A stretch of DNA of 64,000 bases from Grammothele lineata (GCA_002150815.3 NDFF03000119.1:1-64000), one strand, 5' to 3'. Counted from the first letter of the stretch, positions 33,661 to 44,711 are shown. A program made the numbers and translations. Notes: generated by a model not told the origin, from the letters alone.

Positions 33661-35295
33661 ATGGAGAATACTTCTACCTGGTCTATCACAGAGGGGATAC
33701 CTCTTTTTCAACTCGGACACATTTTGGGCGTTGTCCCAGCAAGAGGCGTCGCACAAACAAACGTATGGACTATCACCCTTAGGTTCGGCGAGTTGGAGGC
33801 TAGGCTGAAGGTGTCCCTGGATGAGGCGGCGGAACTCTTGAAAAAGATTATCCTGCGACTCAAATCCGTCGAACCTCCGGAGGAGAATCGTCCCCTGGAT
33901 TGGGTTGTAGACGTTACGGGCTCCGGCATCCTTCTTCAGCTCTCTCCTTACACACTTCAGCAGTATCAAGTTTCACAGGTCGAGTACGACCCAAGAATCA
34001 CTTCTCAGAGGTTCGCTCTGAAGGTCTTGTCGGACCTCAGTGGACCTTCTTACGATCGTTGGAGTATAACCCATCTCTACCTGACCCATTCCGGTCATGT
34101 CGCCGAGAGAGACGTTCTTTCGATTCACCAACTGCTACTTCTCTTGGCTTCAACTCCAGAGCTCCAGCATCTACATCTCGATGGAATGCGACTAGCCATC
34201 CACGATGACGAACAACAGCACACCAGCCGGGGGCGATGGTTCCTCGAACCTTCCAGAACAGGCGTTAGTTCGTCAGAGCTGGCAATCCCTCAAATAACAA
34301 TGGCTCATCTGCGCAGACTCATCGTTAAAAGCTTCGCCCAGGATGAATCATTTCTTCTTCTCCAGACAATCAACACCGCGTCACAACACGCCATCGTTGA
34401 CTTCCACTTCTGTGATCCTTCAGAAGAAAATCTGCTGCCATTAGATACAATCCGTATGCTGAACAGGGAAAACGCTAGAACACTCGTAATTCAGCACAAT
34501 CTCCGCAATGATCTTCCCATCGATGTCATCATTTCTGGCCTGGGTTTTCACGTCCAGTTAAGGTTTATCCAAGCCATCGTTTCGTGGCTGAAGATGTGGA
34601 TTCCAGAATTCTACCACATGACTCACCGGATGCGAAACCTAACAACTGTCGTTTTGGACATGCCGTGTCTCCATTCCGACCTCTTCAAAGACCTCCTTCC
34701 CAGCCTACCTTTCCTGGAGACCTTTGGAGCCCTTCTTGTGTTTTGTAAAAAACAACCAACATATGTCGATGTGAAGAAATTGGAGGTCACTCATCCGAAG
34801 AAGTTCAAAGAACTCAAACTTTTTCATGCTCTTCATTGTGTCCTTGCCTTCGGGTACGGTGGGTGCGGTGGACGAACCATGATCTGCCCAAAGTTAAGAC
34901 GGATGTGGTTATCGTCAATCCTTCCCCCAAATCAGGAGCCCGCTGCACGTGAACTCTCCCGCCTGCTGAAGGAAATCCTTGAAAACAGGATGCAGGCGAG
35001 TTGTGCATTGAAGGAGTTCGTCTTTCAACCCAGGGTTTATCTGGAGACGGAGTATGGCGGATATACTGGCGATCGTGGAGACAATACAAGTGTAATGAAA
35101 AGCTCGCAGTCGGAGGAAGACTCTCAAGTCGTCATGCAGATCAAGGCCCTATTCGAAGAGTTGAACGTCAAAGAATACGTTGAAACATATGATGTAGTTG
35201 GTACTGGGAAGACCATGTGGGAAGAGGTGCCACGTACACCGAATCCAGAGGAAGAATCCACAGCGGTCCCTGGTCGATATAGAAGCAGACTCTGA
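33661..35295 (+). CDS. Leucine-rich protein related to the F-box family but without F-box
   Basis: A single-exon frame of about 544 residues from MENTSTWS. The open frame begins at 33445, but a TATA box at 33547 makes the first 72 codons untranslated. The N-terminal 100 residues contain no LPxE...VCxxWR F-box. The middle is leucine-rich in the style of the F-box proteins' C-terminal region (HLYLTHSGH, ASTPELQHLHLDGM, HLRRLIVKSF, MRNLTTVVLDMP). The end is charged and lacks the WxV...YW motif. The coding sequence is visibly richer in A/T and in AAA/AAG, GAA and CTT codons than its neighbours. It may be a diverged relative that lost or never had the F-box, or an unrelated LRR-like protein. A role in ubiquitin ligase function is not supported. 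It lies between HAMP copies C and D on the opposite strand. Confidence 0.65.
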   Translation: MENTSTWSITEGIPLFQLGHILGVVPARGVAQTNVWTITLRFGELEARLKVSLDEAAELLKKIILRLKSVEPPEENRPLDWVVDVTGSGILLQLSPYTLQQYQVSQVEYDPRITSQRFALKVLSDLSGPSYDRWSITHLYLTHSGHVAERDVLSIHQLLLLLASTPELQHLHLDGMRLAIHDDEQQHTSRGRWFLEPSRTGVSSSELAIPQITMAHLRRLIVKSFAQDESFLLLQTINTASQHAIVDFHFCDPSEENLLPLDTIRMLNRENARTLVIQHNLRNDLPIDVIISGLGFHVQLRFIQAIVSWLKMWIPEFYHMTHRMRNLTTVVLDMPCLHSDLFKDLLPSLPFLETFGALLVFCKKQPTYVDVKKLEVTHPKKFKELKLFHALHCVLAFGYGGCGGRTMICPKLRRMWLSSILPPNQEPAARELSRLLKEILENRMQASCALKEFVFQPRVYLETEYGGYTGDRGDNTSVMKSSQSEEDSQVVMQIKALFEELNVKEYVETYDVVGTGKTMWEEVPRTPNPEEESTAVPGRYRSRL

Positions 35296-35971
35296 TGCCC
35301 GTACTGTATAACAAGCTGCGCAATCCCGCGCTGTAACGAGTCAACGTCGATTCCACGAAGTTAACATGTATAAATTAAAAATAGTCCGTGTGCAAACACC
35401 TCGAATTTGTTGCTAGTGGCCCTCATCGGCCCGGTCGTACATGTACGGAACGACTGTGCGCCCCTTGCGAACCTGAACCTCGCCAAACGTCGCATATACT
35501 CTGCCCCTCGGAACGGCGCCTGAGCCTCCGTCGTTCGTATAGCGCTGGAACCTTGTTACTTCGGAGACGATATCGCAGTATGAGTGGTAGCTTCAGGGGA
35601 GTAGTGGAGGAGATGGGAGCCGCTTGCCGCCCGCGCAGGAGACGTGTTCGACGTCACAATGCACGTGGTGCAGTACATTGTTATTGAACTATACGAGAGC
35701 AGGAGGAAAGTGGGACTAAGGGAGAGAAAGGGCGCGTAGAGGCGAAGAGACGTAGTCGAGTACCTACAGATAGTAGCGATAAAGTTGAATCGGTGGATGA
35801 GAAGACGTACTCGTAGCCTGCGCTCGTTGAGACTGACGTCACAAGCTCAAGCGGAGAGACAGATGAGGGAGTGGCTGGGATGATGCGGAAGACTGTTTGA
35901 GGAGCATGCACACGTAAGTGAACAGTCAGAAAACTCACCCGTACAAGCCCGCGCAGAGCCCCACGCTATGC

Positions 35972-37549
35972 CTAACCACCTCCGCGCGCAGCACGCTCGG
36001 CCATCCTGTTGATCGCGGCGCTGAAGAACGAGCGTAGTTGTGAGCATCACGACGCACGCACCACCAGAGAACCAGAGAAGCAAAAGATCACGCACACGAT
36101 CTCCGCCCACTCCCCCTGCGCCCCTGGCATCTGCATCCCCCGAAACTCTACCTCCTCTTGCGCGCTGGCGTGCGCGACGCGGCGGACCTCGGCGGCGAAC
36201 GTGCGGAGCCAGGTGACGTGGGCGTTTACGAGGTTTATGAGGTCGCGCATCTCGCCGTTGGCGAGGACGTCGGTGACGGATTGGGAGAAGTCTCCGTGGT
36301 GGAGGAAGCGCTGCGAAGGCGGGAGGATGTGCGGGTGGAGGTGCGGGTGAGCAGTTGCGCGCGTGCAGTGGTGGAAGCGACGATGGAGATTGGGGGCGGA
36401 ACGAAGACGTACCAGGATAAGAGCGACTGTGCGAAACTGGACAGTAAGCTGGGGTAGGTCACAGTCGCTAGATCAATGTCCAGCCAGACGCCAGGAGAGA
36501 TACACCGGAATATCACTCACGTTCGCCCCACACACGTTAACCGCATCCACCATCTCCCGCATCACCCCGCCCACGTCCCCGACGTACGCCTGCCCGCCGA
36601 ATAGCCCTTCCGTCCCATACTCGCGCACGATGCGCGTGATCTCTTCCGGCACGAGGACGTCCGCGTCCAAGGCCCAGTTCAACAGGCGGTCGAGCTCGAG
36701 CAGCTCGCCGCCCGATGGAAGCTCGATCGGGACGGTCTTCTCTCCGAGTGCGACGGCTTGCGCGACGCGGATCGCTTCGCGGACGTGCGTGCGGAGGGTG
36801 GTGCTCGTCGTCTACGGTCCGAGCGGGCGTAAGTGAGCCACGTTGTGGAAGAGCGGGGAGGGAGAAGGGAGAAAGGGAAGAAGGCGGAGAGAAGAGCGTA
36901 CGTTGAAAGCCTCCGCTACCTCCGCCCACGCGCCCTGCGCGTTCGGGATCGCCACTTGCACGCCCACCGCGCCGTCTTCCCCAATCGCGCGTGCCGCGCG
37001 CGAGAGCTCAGACGTGACCACAGCAAGCTGCTCGACGGTGTAATTGAGCGTGCGCTTGAGGTCGAGCATTTCATCTTCGGCGTCGACTTCGACTTTCTGC
37101 GAGAAGTCGCCACACGCAATGGCTGTACAGACGCGGGAGACGTCTTTGAGTTGGGTTTTGAGTAAGGTGAGTTCGTCGGGCGGAGCTGACGCTATGGCGG
37201 CAGACGAGGAAGCTGAGGAGATGGGCGGTTCTAGGAAGTGGATCGGCACCGGCGGGGTACTGGGCGCGTCGACTGCTGGTGGTTGAGGGTCAGCTTGAGG
37301 CAGCATGCTGCCGTCTGGTTGGAGGGTTGAAAGAGAGGCGGGCGAGTTCACTGCGAGAAGCGCGCTGAGTGCTTCCTCCGAGGTGTACATCCGACGGGCG
37401 ATCGTATCTAACGTGGTGAGGACGGCCTCAACTTGCGGATCGGAGGGGCCATCGTACTTAGGGAGAGGTGTTGAGAGCGCGACGCCGGACTCGTAAGCAG
37501 AGAGGAGAGCGGAGAGGTGTGCAATAAAAGGGCGTTCCTCTGTGGCCAT
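35972..37549 (-). CDS. HAMP-only protein related to Nik1-type histidine kinases (copy D)
   Basis: Exons 37549-36902, 36811-36521, 36448-36413, 36310-36096 and 36020-35972 (648/291/36/215/49 nt) join in frame to about 412 residues. It has the same five-exon plan as copies A and B, including the invariant 36-nt exon 3. N-terminus: EERPFIAHLSALLSAYESG. First HAMP unit: SRVCTAIACGDFSQKVEVDAEDEMLDLK ... GAWAEVAEAFN. Second: GEKTVPIELPSGGELLELDRLLNWAL ... TEGLFGGQAYVGDVGG. Third: HHGDFSQSVTDVLANGEMRDL ... FAAEVRRVAHAS. The end is INRMAERAARGGG, with no kinase, ATPase or receiver domain. The second unit is shared with broken copy C, so C and D are probably sister copies. Role unknown; interaction with osmosensor kinases is speculation. 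Confidence 0.8.
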
Positions 37550-37633
37550 GGACGAGATGGGACGTGGGCGAGGTGTGCGAGATTGTAACGAGAATCGGTG
37601 GCAGTGGACTCACGACAAGACACTTGTGGGAGG

Positions 37634-37685
37634 TTCGCACGGGCACGCTGTGCAGCCTGCAGTCTACGCGTGACGTCATTGCGCT
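37634..37685 (-). promoter_or_regulatory. Conserved upstream element pair of HAMP copy D
   Basis: TTCGCACGGGCACG at 37634-37647 (85 bases before the ATG) is followed by a full palindromic TGACGTCA at 37671-37678 and GCGCT just behind. TGACGTCA is a perfect CRE-type bZIP site; copies A and B keep only the half-site TGACGTA. Confidence 0.55.
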
Positions 37686-40600
37686 ATCGGCTGGGCTCGC
37701 CCCGTACCTCTAAAGTGCTGCTTCATCGTGCTCCAGCTATGAAATGGCGAAGCGAAAGAGTTAGGTCGTTCTCAAGCCTCCTCGGGATGTCGGTGTCCAC
37801 GTGGCATCATTTGGGTGACGCGTAGAGTCGCACAGGCGTCCACTGGTGTAAGACTGGCTAGTAGAACAGGGAGAGGGTGGAGCCAACTGAGCCTAGTAAT
37901 TACTCCATAGCCAAAGGGAGAAGGTGTCATAGAAGTAGGACAAGCCCCAGAGATCTCGAAGTTCAAGCCTGAGGACCAAGGTGTCAACAAGGTGTTCGTG
38001 GGCGAGTCCGTGGGCATCAGCAAAAATGTTGGAGCCGCGGCCTCGCGTGGGGTCAGCGTGCGGAAGAAGTTTGGGCACACAACAGCGCGTGGGATGGGGA
38101 ATCAGCGCACGACCAGTGCGCTCGAAGCGATGCAGCGTGCTCACCCCACGCATTATCAGTCTCGCGCGCGGGTTTTCGGTTCCGCACACGCCACCTTGCG
38201 GGCCGTCGATCTCGTGGGTTGTCGTGTGCCGAACGGAGATCCTCGTTACTAGCAGCGAAGGATATTAGCCTAGTAGTATGTTTGTAAACGCTCACTATGC
38301 CACTTATTTATTCCTCTCAGCATGAGGCGATGGCTTCAATGATAGAGCTGGAAGATGAGTCGTGCTCGACTGAACGAGCACCCTCGGTGGCGCAAACGGG
38401 CCCGGATCGAGCGGAATTGCCGAATCCGGTCGCGGATGCCTGTATTTGGCTGCTCGTTCAGACTCCGCAGCGGCTTCGAATCCTGGAGGATAAGACGAGG
38501 CTCTTTCGACTTTGTCTCTTTTGCCGACTCTTGCTCCCTCGCCCCTTCGCTCTCCCCTGCTGCAGGCACGAAATGACCCTTCTTTCCCTCGGCCACTCCT
38601 GCTTTTTCCCCGCCCTCGTCCACCGCCCTCGCCCTTTCCTCAATGCCCCCGGCGCGACCTTGCCCGCCTGCCTACCGACAGCAGATCTGCCGTAGACGCA
38701 TGTATCACTTGGAGTGACAAATAAGTAAGTAAGGAAAGGCACATTAGTATTCTGTGAGTATTCCGGTTTCATTCTCAGGCGCATATATGCACATACCGTC
38801 CACCCCTCGCCCTATACACAGCCATGTGGTATGTCTTAGCCCTTCCACAAGCCGCCTTGTGGTTTTTTACCTCGCGTTTGTGATCGTTTTCAAAAGGGTG
38901 CGTCGTCTTTGGCATGCGCATATTTGCAGCCTCCGTTGCCTCCTCCCCCGCACAGTTGCCTTTCCCTCCCTCGCCCCCGCCTCCAGCACATCCTGCGCTC
39001 TCACCGCCTCAGCCACTCTCTCTGGCTCCCCCTGCTTCCGCCGCCCGTGACCAGCCTGCGCCATCTTCACTGATGTACCGGACTTCTCCTACCTCTCGCG
39101 CATGCCATCGTTCTCCGAGTCCTCGCGATGTGTCCCCGCAGCCTCAGGCTGTGGCACCTCCACCCGCCTGCTCACCGACACTTCCGTCCTACGTCCTCGA
39201 GCACCCTCCGTTCCCTCTCCGGCCCTCAGCACATCCATTGCGCTCACCTGCTGCACTGCGCGCGCTGCGGGTTAGCCTGCCTCCTGTGTATCCTTGTCTC
39301 CCTATAGTGTCTTTGCTTGCCTCTCCCCCTAGTCGTACGAAGTTGTTAGCACGTAGTGAATATGAACATGTAGTAGATATCGCCTAATATAAATTCATAT
39401 CGATTTCAGAGCTTGTCTGCGTGAGGAAGCCCCAGGCCAGGCTGCAATAGATATTTACCTGCCCCATATCTTACGCGCGCTCGAGCATGCAGGCCCCGCG
39501 CACCTCGCCGACCCAGCTCACCCCACGCATTAAGCCTTAAGCGCGCGCGAGTGCGCGAAATCAGGCTCGCGCGCTCAAATCGAATCCAGCGAGGTGACCA
39601 AGGGAGGACTGTGCGGGAACACAATTCGTGGGGTGCGTGAGCCTTCGTGTGCTGCAGCGTGCATACGGAACATTTTTGCTGATGGGTCCGAGCGAGTCGG
39701 ACAAGTGCTCAGTCGTGTTTGGTAGTATTTGGCCTGTGGCTCGCTACCGGCATCACTCGGACCGGAGGGACGTTTCCTCTTCCATCAACTTGACCGCGCT
39801 CACTTCACTCGTTGCCCTGTCGCTCTCTCCGTTGCGTCTCACCAACTTAATTCAGGCTGGTTTCTGTGCTTATATCCCGCCTCGATCAATAGTAGCAGGT
39901 TATCTTCTTGTCTAGTGAGTACCCATAATCCATCGTGATGACTTCTGAGTGGCGTCGAATGCTCACCGCAATCGGTCCGTTCTCAGTGCACTCTCATACG
40001 GATTGTCAAGCTTCGTGGTAGTCGTAACGGACATCGAATACGGCATCTGCAGAGGCATCTGGAAAGTTCTTGCTGCTGACGAAGGTCAATAACCGTCGGT
40101 AGCTATGCGTCAGTACTTTGAAGGTACGTCTTTCCACTCTTCCTCTGGTGCAATTCTCGTTTCGTCCTTCCCCCTCCCTCCGCTCTTCGCTATCGCCTTT
40201 GTAGACGTCCAGTATCTCCTTCATACACGTCCCGTACGGCTTCATGCGCACGTATATACTGTTCCTCCTTCCTGCGTTTCCGCCCATTATTGGCGTTATC
40301 CCCGCTTCGCTTTCATATGCTCTTCTACTTTGCCCTGTCCGTTATATGTCTCATTTGTCGTCGGTCTTTATACTTTACTTCTCCTGTATATTACCTTGTA
40401 TTCTCATATATGCTCTACATCAGGTGACCTTGTTCTTCATACCTGCGAGCTCAGCGGCTGGCCGGACTCCTTGCTCGTGTCCACTGACGTCTCAACGACG
40501 ACTTACTTCCGAATGTCTCAGGATAGCTAATCCTGGACCCCTTCATCGCGTAAATACCTTCTCATTTCGACTCGCTGCTTGAGATGGGAACATTCCTCGC

Positions 40601-41339
40601 GAGATTCTCACTCGCTTTCCAGGCCCCAACGGTGACAGCTCGTTGCACGTCCGACACGGACGTCGTCTGGAAGTTACATCGCTATCCCGGCCCTAGACAA
40701 GACTGGGAAGGCACATTCGAAGCGGCGTTATGGTTCTGCGCTTACATTGCGCGGACCCTAAGGCGCGGGTCAATGAACGTGCACTGTCCCTGGCTCAGCT
40801 CGGACAATGCGCTTTGCAAGATCTCCCTCCGTACCCGATCAGGGACGCTTATTGTACGGGCACCCGTTCGTTCTCTCGCTACCTGGAGCGCTGACTGTGG
40901 TTGTAAGGCAGTAGATGCTGCGGCAGCATCGCTCTGATGTACTGTGCCTGGGGCTCCGTGCGGAGGCAAGACAGGATCGTTGCGGTATCCGCGTTCTGGT
41001 CTCTCGCGTATACGGTCATATAGGCTGACTGTGTTTAACATAGACGCTTTGAGTACGTGTCAGGAGCTAAATCTTGTGGCGGACGCGTCTTATTGCTCCC
41101 CTGCTATACCTCGCATACTCAAAGGAGGCGGTTCGGTGGACCTTCAAGTACCTAATGTTTAAGGTTTCAATGCGCTGGTAAGATGCTACGAACATCTCCT
41201 ATCGCGTTTTCCCGCACTAACAAACACCGCATTGTCCTGGCAGGGTATGGCGTTTTGTACCGGTTAGCGTGGTCCCATTGTTCTGGGACGCTTGACTGTG
41301 GCTACATAGACGATTTCGGCGCTGTGCGTCCGGCGGCAC
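37686..41339. other. Long gene-poor stretch
   Basis: No ORF shows a recognisable domain. Parts around 38500-39300 and 40130-40450 are strongly pyrimidine-rich on the plus strand, giving low-complexity Pro/Ser/Leu translations. A short shared segment, CTCACCCCACGCATTA, occurs near 38138 and 39516. The ORFs at 38297-38695, 40105-40530 and 40584-40937 are not called. Confidence 0.4.
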
Positions 41340-41345
41340 TATAAA
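41340..41345 (+). promoter_or_regulatory. TATA box of the WD40 gene
   Basis: TATAAA stands 103 bases before the ATG at 41443. Spacing fits a fungal core promoter. Confidence 0.45.
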
Positions 41346-41442
41346 TGCCAACGGGGTGAATTTTTACAGCATTCCCCTCTTCGCCGCCGCAACGACCACA
41401 CCGTAAGCCTTGCTCCACTCGCCCACCTCTGCTTTGCACAAC

Positions 41443-42663
41443 ATGCTTGGACTGACTCGCGCTATGGACGACATGCAAATCGACCCGGCCAACACGAACA
41501 TGTCCAGCATCCCATCGCTACTCTCTCGCCTTAGCCTCCAACCCAACGCCCGGCCTCCCGTCGGCCACACCGTCTCCTTCAAGCACGACGGCGTCATCTC
41601 CGCACTTACCGTCTCCCCCGACAGCCGCTGGATCGCAAGCGCGTCCGACGACACAACTGTGCTCCTCTTCGACGCGACGACCCTCCGACATGCGCGCTCC
41701 CTCCGCTCACTCGGCGCGTCCGTGCTTGCGCTTGCGTTCTCCTCGGACAGCGCCTGGCTCGCAGCTGCAGTCGAGGACGGACGCGTCATGCTCTTCGACA
41801 TGCATGAAGAAATCTCGGAACACCCGCGCGTCGTGCTCGAGGCGCACGCGGACATCGTCCAAGCACTCGCGTGGTCCCCGGACGGCCGGACGCTCGCATC
41901 GGGCGGGTTCGACCGTGCCGTGCGCGCATGGGAAGTGTCGCCTACTCGAATCCTATGGGGATGGCTCTACAACAACGATAACGACGAAAACGAAGGGCTC
42001 GCCCGGTGCGTCCTCCGCAGCTACTGCGACGCGCTCGTCACGTGCGTCGCGTTCTCTCCGGACGGCCGCTGGCTCCTCGCGGGGGACACCGTCGGGACGT
42101 GCTACGTCTGGGACTGGGACGTGCGCGACGCGCGGGGCGGCGTTGGCGCCCCGACTCTGCATCGCGTGCTCCGTAGCCCCGCGTGCGCCGTGCGCGCGGT
42201 TGCAGCACACCCGATAGAGTGTCAGCGCGTCGCTACAGCGTCCTCGGATGGGAAGGTACGATTTTGGAGCCTCGAGACGGGCGAGCAGCTCGGCGTGCTC
42301 GACGGATACTGTGGTCGCGAGGCCGTTGGGCTGCGGTTCATGCCTACCGGGTGGCACATCATGGTCACCTTCGACGATGGCTCGCTCGCTGTGCATGCGC
42401 TTGGGGGGACGGAGGTATCCACGCTGAGATGTCCGAACGGGACGCCGCGGACGGTAGCGGTGTCAGAGATGAGGGCGCTCGTCGCGACCGCGTCCTCGAG
42501 GACGGTGAAGCTGTGGTGGCGGGCGGCGTGCGAGCTTTCGTGCATGCAGACGTTGGTAGATCATAGAAAGAGGGTGACACATGTCGCGTTCACTCCGGAT
42601 GGGAAAGTTCTGGCGTCGGGGTCGCAGGATGGGGTGGTTTTCTTACGCTGCGTCGCGTCTTGA
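41443..42663 (+). CDS. WD40 repeat protein
   Basis: An intron-less frame of about 406 residues. After a 45-residue N-terminal tail, seven WD40-like blades follow: the recurring pattern is a GH- or AH-like start, SPDGRxLASG and a closing WD/FD-type dipeptide (SPDSRWIASASDDTTVLLFD; SPDGRTLASGGFDRAVRAWE; SPDGRWLLAGDTVGTCYVWD; CQRVATASSDGKVRFW; TPDGKVLASGSQDGVVFL). WD40 propellers are protein-binding platforms; no extra domain indicates a particular complex, so the partner is unknown. The start at 41443 is the first ATG of the frame; the second, at 41464 (MDDMQID), is also possible. The gene is single-copy in the window and points towards the broken F-box gene on the opposite strand (300 bases between ends). 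Confidence 0.85.
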   Translation: MLGLTRAMDDMQIDPANTNMSSIPSLLSRLSLQPNARPPVGHTVSFKHDGVISALTVSPDSRWIASASDDTTVLLFDATTLRHARSLRSLGASVLALAFSSDSAWLAAAVEDGRVMLFDMHEEISEHPRVVLEAHADIVQALAWSPDGRTLASGGFDRAVRAWEVSPTRILWGWLYNNDNDENEGLARCVLRSYCDALVTCVAFSPDGRWLLAGDTVGTCYVWDWDVRDARGGVGAPTLHRVLRSPACAVRAVAAHPIECQRVATASSDGKVRFWSLETGEQLGVLDGYCGREAVGLRFMPTGWHIMVTFDDGSLAVHALGGTEVSTLRCPNGTPRTVAVSEMRALVATASSRTVKLWWRAACELSCMQTLVDHRKRVTHVAFTPDGKVLASGSQDGVVFLRCVAS

Positions 42664-42962
42664 TCGTGTATGATGTACCTACGTTGAAATCCATGTATCT
42701 TTGTGAATATATATGCCTGAGTCTTCATATGAAAGTATTTGGCTGCAGTGAGATATCAACACGCATTTAGATGACGCAACGAAGCCACTTGTGCGAACAA
42801 AGCTAATCATTGTGCCAAGACGTACAAGTAGGCTTTGTGTTGAAGAATACAGGCTGTCAAGTCTCCCATGATTCTCAATCAAACATAATCATACAGTCAA
42901 CGAGAAGCTCTAGCTATCCTCTTTCAGGCTGCGCGCATAGATGTCATAGTACCTCTGGCCTC

Positions 42963-44711
42963 TCAAGATGTTTCCCGCCTCGGGAGCGCCGTCCACCATG
43001 GACGCGTTTCATACTGCGGCACGTCCCAATTTTCCAGTCGCCAGTACTTCTCCACCTCCGGCACATCCCATACGGCACGCGCCGTCATCCTGATGTCAAC
43101 ATCTGGCGTATGTATGATGCACCCGCCTTCGAGTCCGCTCAGATGATGCGAAAGCGCCTCGAACAATGGGCGCGTGACCGTGTTCCACTCTACGTCTGGA
43201 CCATCCAGTCGCTCCGGTATCGGGCCCCACCGCGTCAGTTCACGAGGGACTACAGCAACGGGAACGGGCTGTACCGAGAGCGTGCCCAACGCATGGCCGG
43301 TTCGCGCCCGCTCGACGAGCATCATCTTGAGCGCGGCTACGATTTCGTGGAGGACGTCGAGATCCGGGTATGCGAAGCAGAGGCTGAGGGATTCGAGTCG
43401 TGGGCACGCGGGAGGGTCGTCCTCGCAAAGTGCGAATGCAAGCCCGCGGGCGATGTCTACGAGTACGTCGTGCTCGCGATGTGGGAAGTGTTTGCGCTCC
43501 TTCGCACCGGGAGAGTATGGGAGAAGTGCAGCGTGTATGGTGGACAGGCCGGGGAGGTACCGCAGGATATCTCCGAAGGCGTAGCCAGGGAGGCCATGGA
43601 ATTGGATGCGAAGATCGGTGCATCGATGTAACGGAAGAGTAGGGACAATCCCTGTGAATGCATGAAGGGTTCGCTCGGAGTACCAGTCTCCCCGAAGTGC
43701 CGCGTCAATCCATACTCCGAGAGAGGGGCCGTCAGCGACAAGCATGGCCTGGTAGCCCATGAGCATAATGTCGAGGTGAGTGACACTGTGGAGGGCGACT
43801 AGCGACGTCATGAAGGAGAAGGGGTTCCCATCAGAGAAGGTGTCGACTCCTCTGACGCGGGGTAGACATATGCGCACGTTATGCTGGAGGACGAGTTGGC
43901 CAAGCAAGGCATGAACGTCGTTAATGTGAAAGCGTGACATGAGGACAGAGCGAAGGCGGAGAAGCTCAACGGGTGGAGATGAGCTGTGAGTCGGAATGCC
44001 GTGGAAGGCCTGATCGCCACTGGAGGAATCGCCCAAATGCATATACTCCAGACCTGAAAGTCCAGAAAGCAGTGAAAGAAGCCGCTTGAAGTCATTGACA
44101 CTTTGAGAGACCGACATATGAATGTGTGTTAGGTAGGGCATTGGAATCGCTGGGCAGTGTGAATGAACGGAGAGTGCCTGGAGGGCGTGTGAACATCGTT
44201 CGAGGAGAGCCTTCAATGGGCGCAGAAATTCTGGATCGTAATGCGGGTAGTGGAGGACTTCAAGGTGCGCAGGCCACAAAGACGCGAGGTCTCCAGGACT
44301 GATAGAGTTGCCGTAGATGTCGAGGCGTCGAATGCGGGGCCCATAATGATGTAGGAGCTCCGAGATAGAAAGTGTGGTAGGCGGTGGGGGTTTGTTTGAT
44401 GGGGAAACACAAAGGAAAGAGAGGGGGGACGTGCCAGAACGTTGAAGAACCATACGGAGTAGCTCGTCCCGAGGGTGACTCCAATCATACGTGGGAAGGT
44501 GACCCCAGAGGAAGGGGCAGTTGAGAAGGATGTGTCGCCATTACTGGCAAACATGACTGAGTCGGATGAAGCGAATGGTCATAGAGAACGTTGTCTGTGG
44601 CGCGGTATACTCGGACAGTTCTGGTAACTCCTCTAAGTTGATAGCATCTATCACTATCTCTATAAAGAGCTCCTCTGGGATCCGGTTGACTGGAGGAATA
44701 TAGAGGTCCAT
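42963..44711 (-). pseudogene. F-box/LRR gene broken by one in-frame stop
   Basis: Reading leftwards from ATG 44711: MDLYIPPVNRIPEELFIEIV ... IRLSHVCQ, then TAA at 44543-44541, then in the same frame WRHILLNCPFLWGHL and about 520 further codons without a stop to 42963. The missing codon falls inside the F-box, where relatives have R, Q or H between VC-x and WR. A CAA-to-TAA change would explain it. The rest is intact: leucine-rich region, a late block (MLVERARTGHALGTLSVQPV) and the end motif AVWDVPEVEKYW. The lesion is therefore recent, or it is a base-call error or an allelic difference. Translation from an internal Met at 44453 would give a protein without the F-box. Confidence 0.8.

Noticed and set aside
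22284..37549. Pieces of full-length histidine kinases cut by assembly
   Set aside because: Each copy ends with its own stop in a conserved last exon, and no HisKA, ATPase or receiver remnant is seen downstream.
38297..40937. ORFs in the long gene-poor stretch
   Set aside because: Low-complexity translations of pyrimidine-rich DNA; none shows a domain or in-frame exon partners.
42810..43631. 273-codon plus-strand ORF
   Set aside because: Lies antisense to the F-box gene at 42963-44711 and reads as a shadow of its GC-rich third positions.
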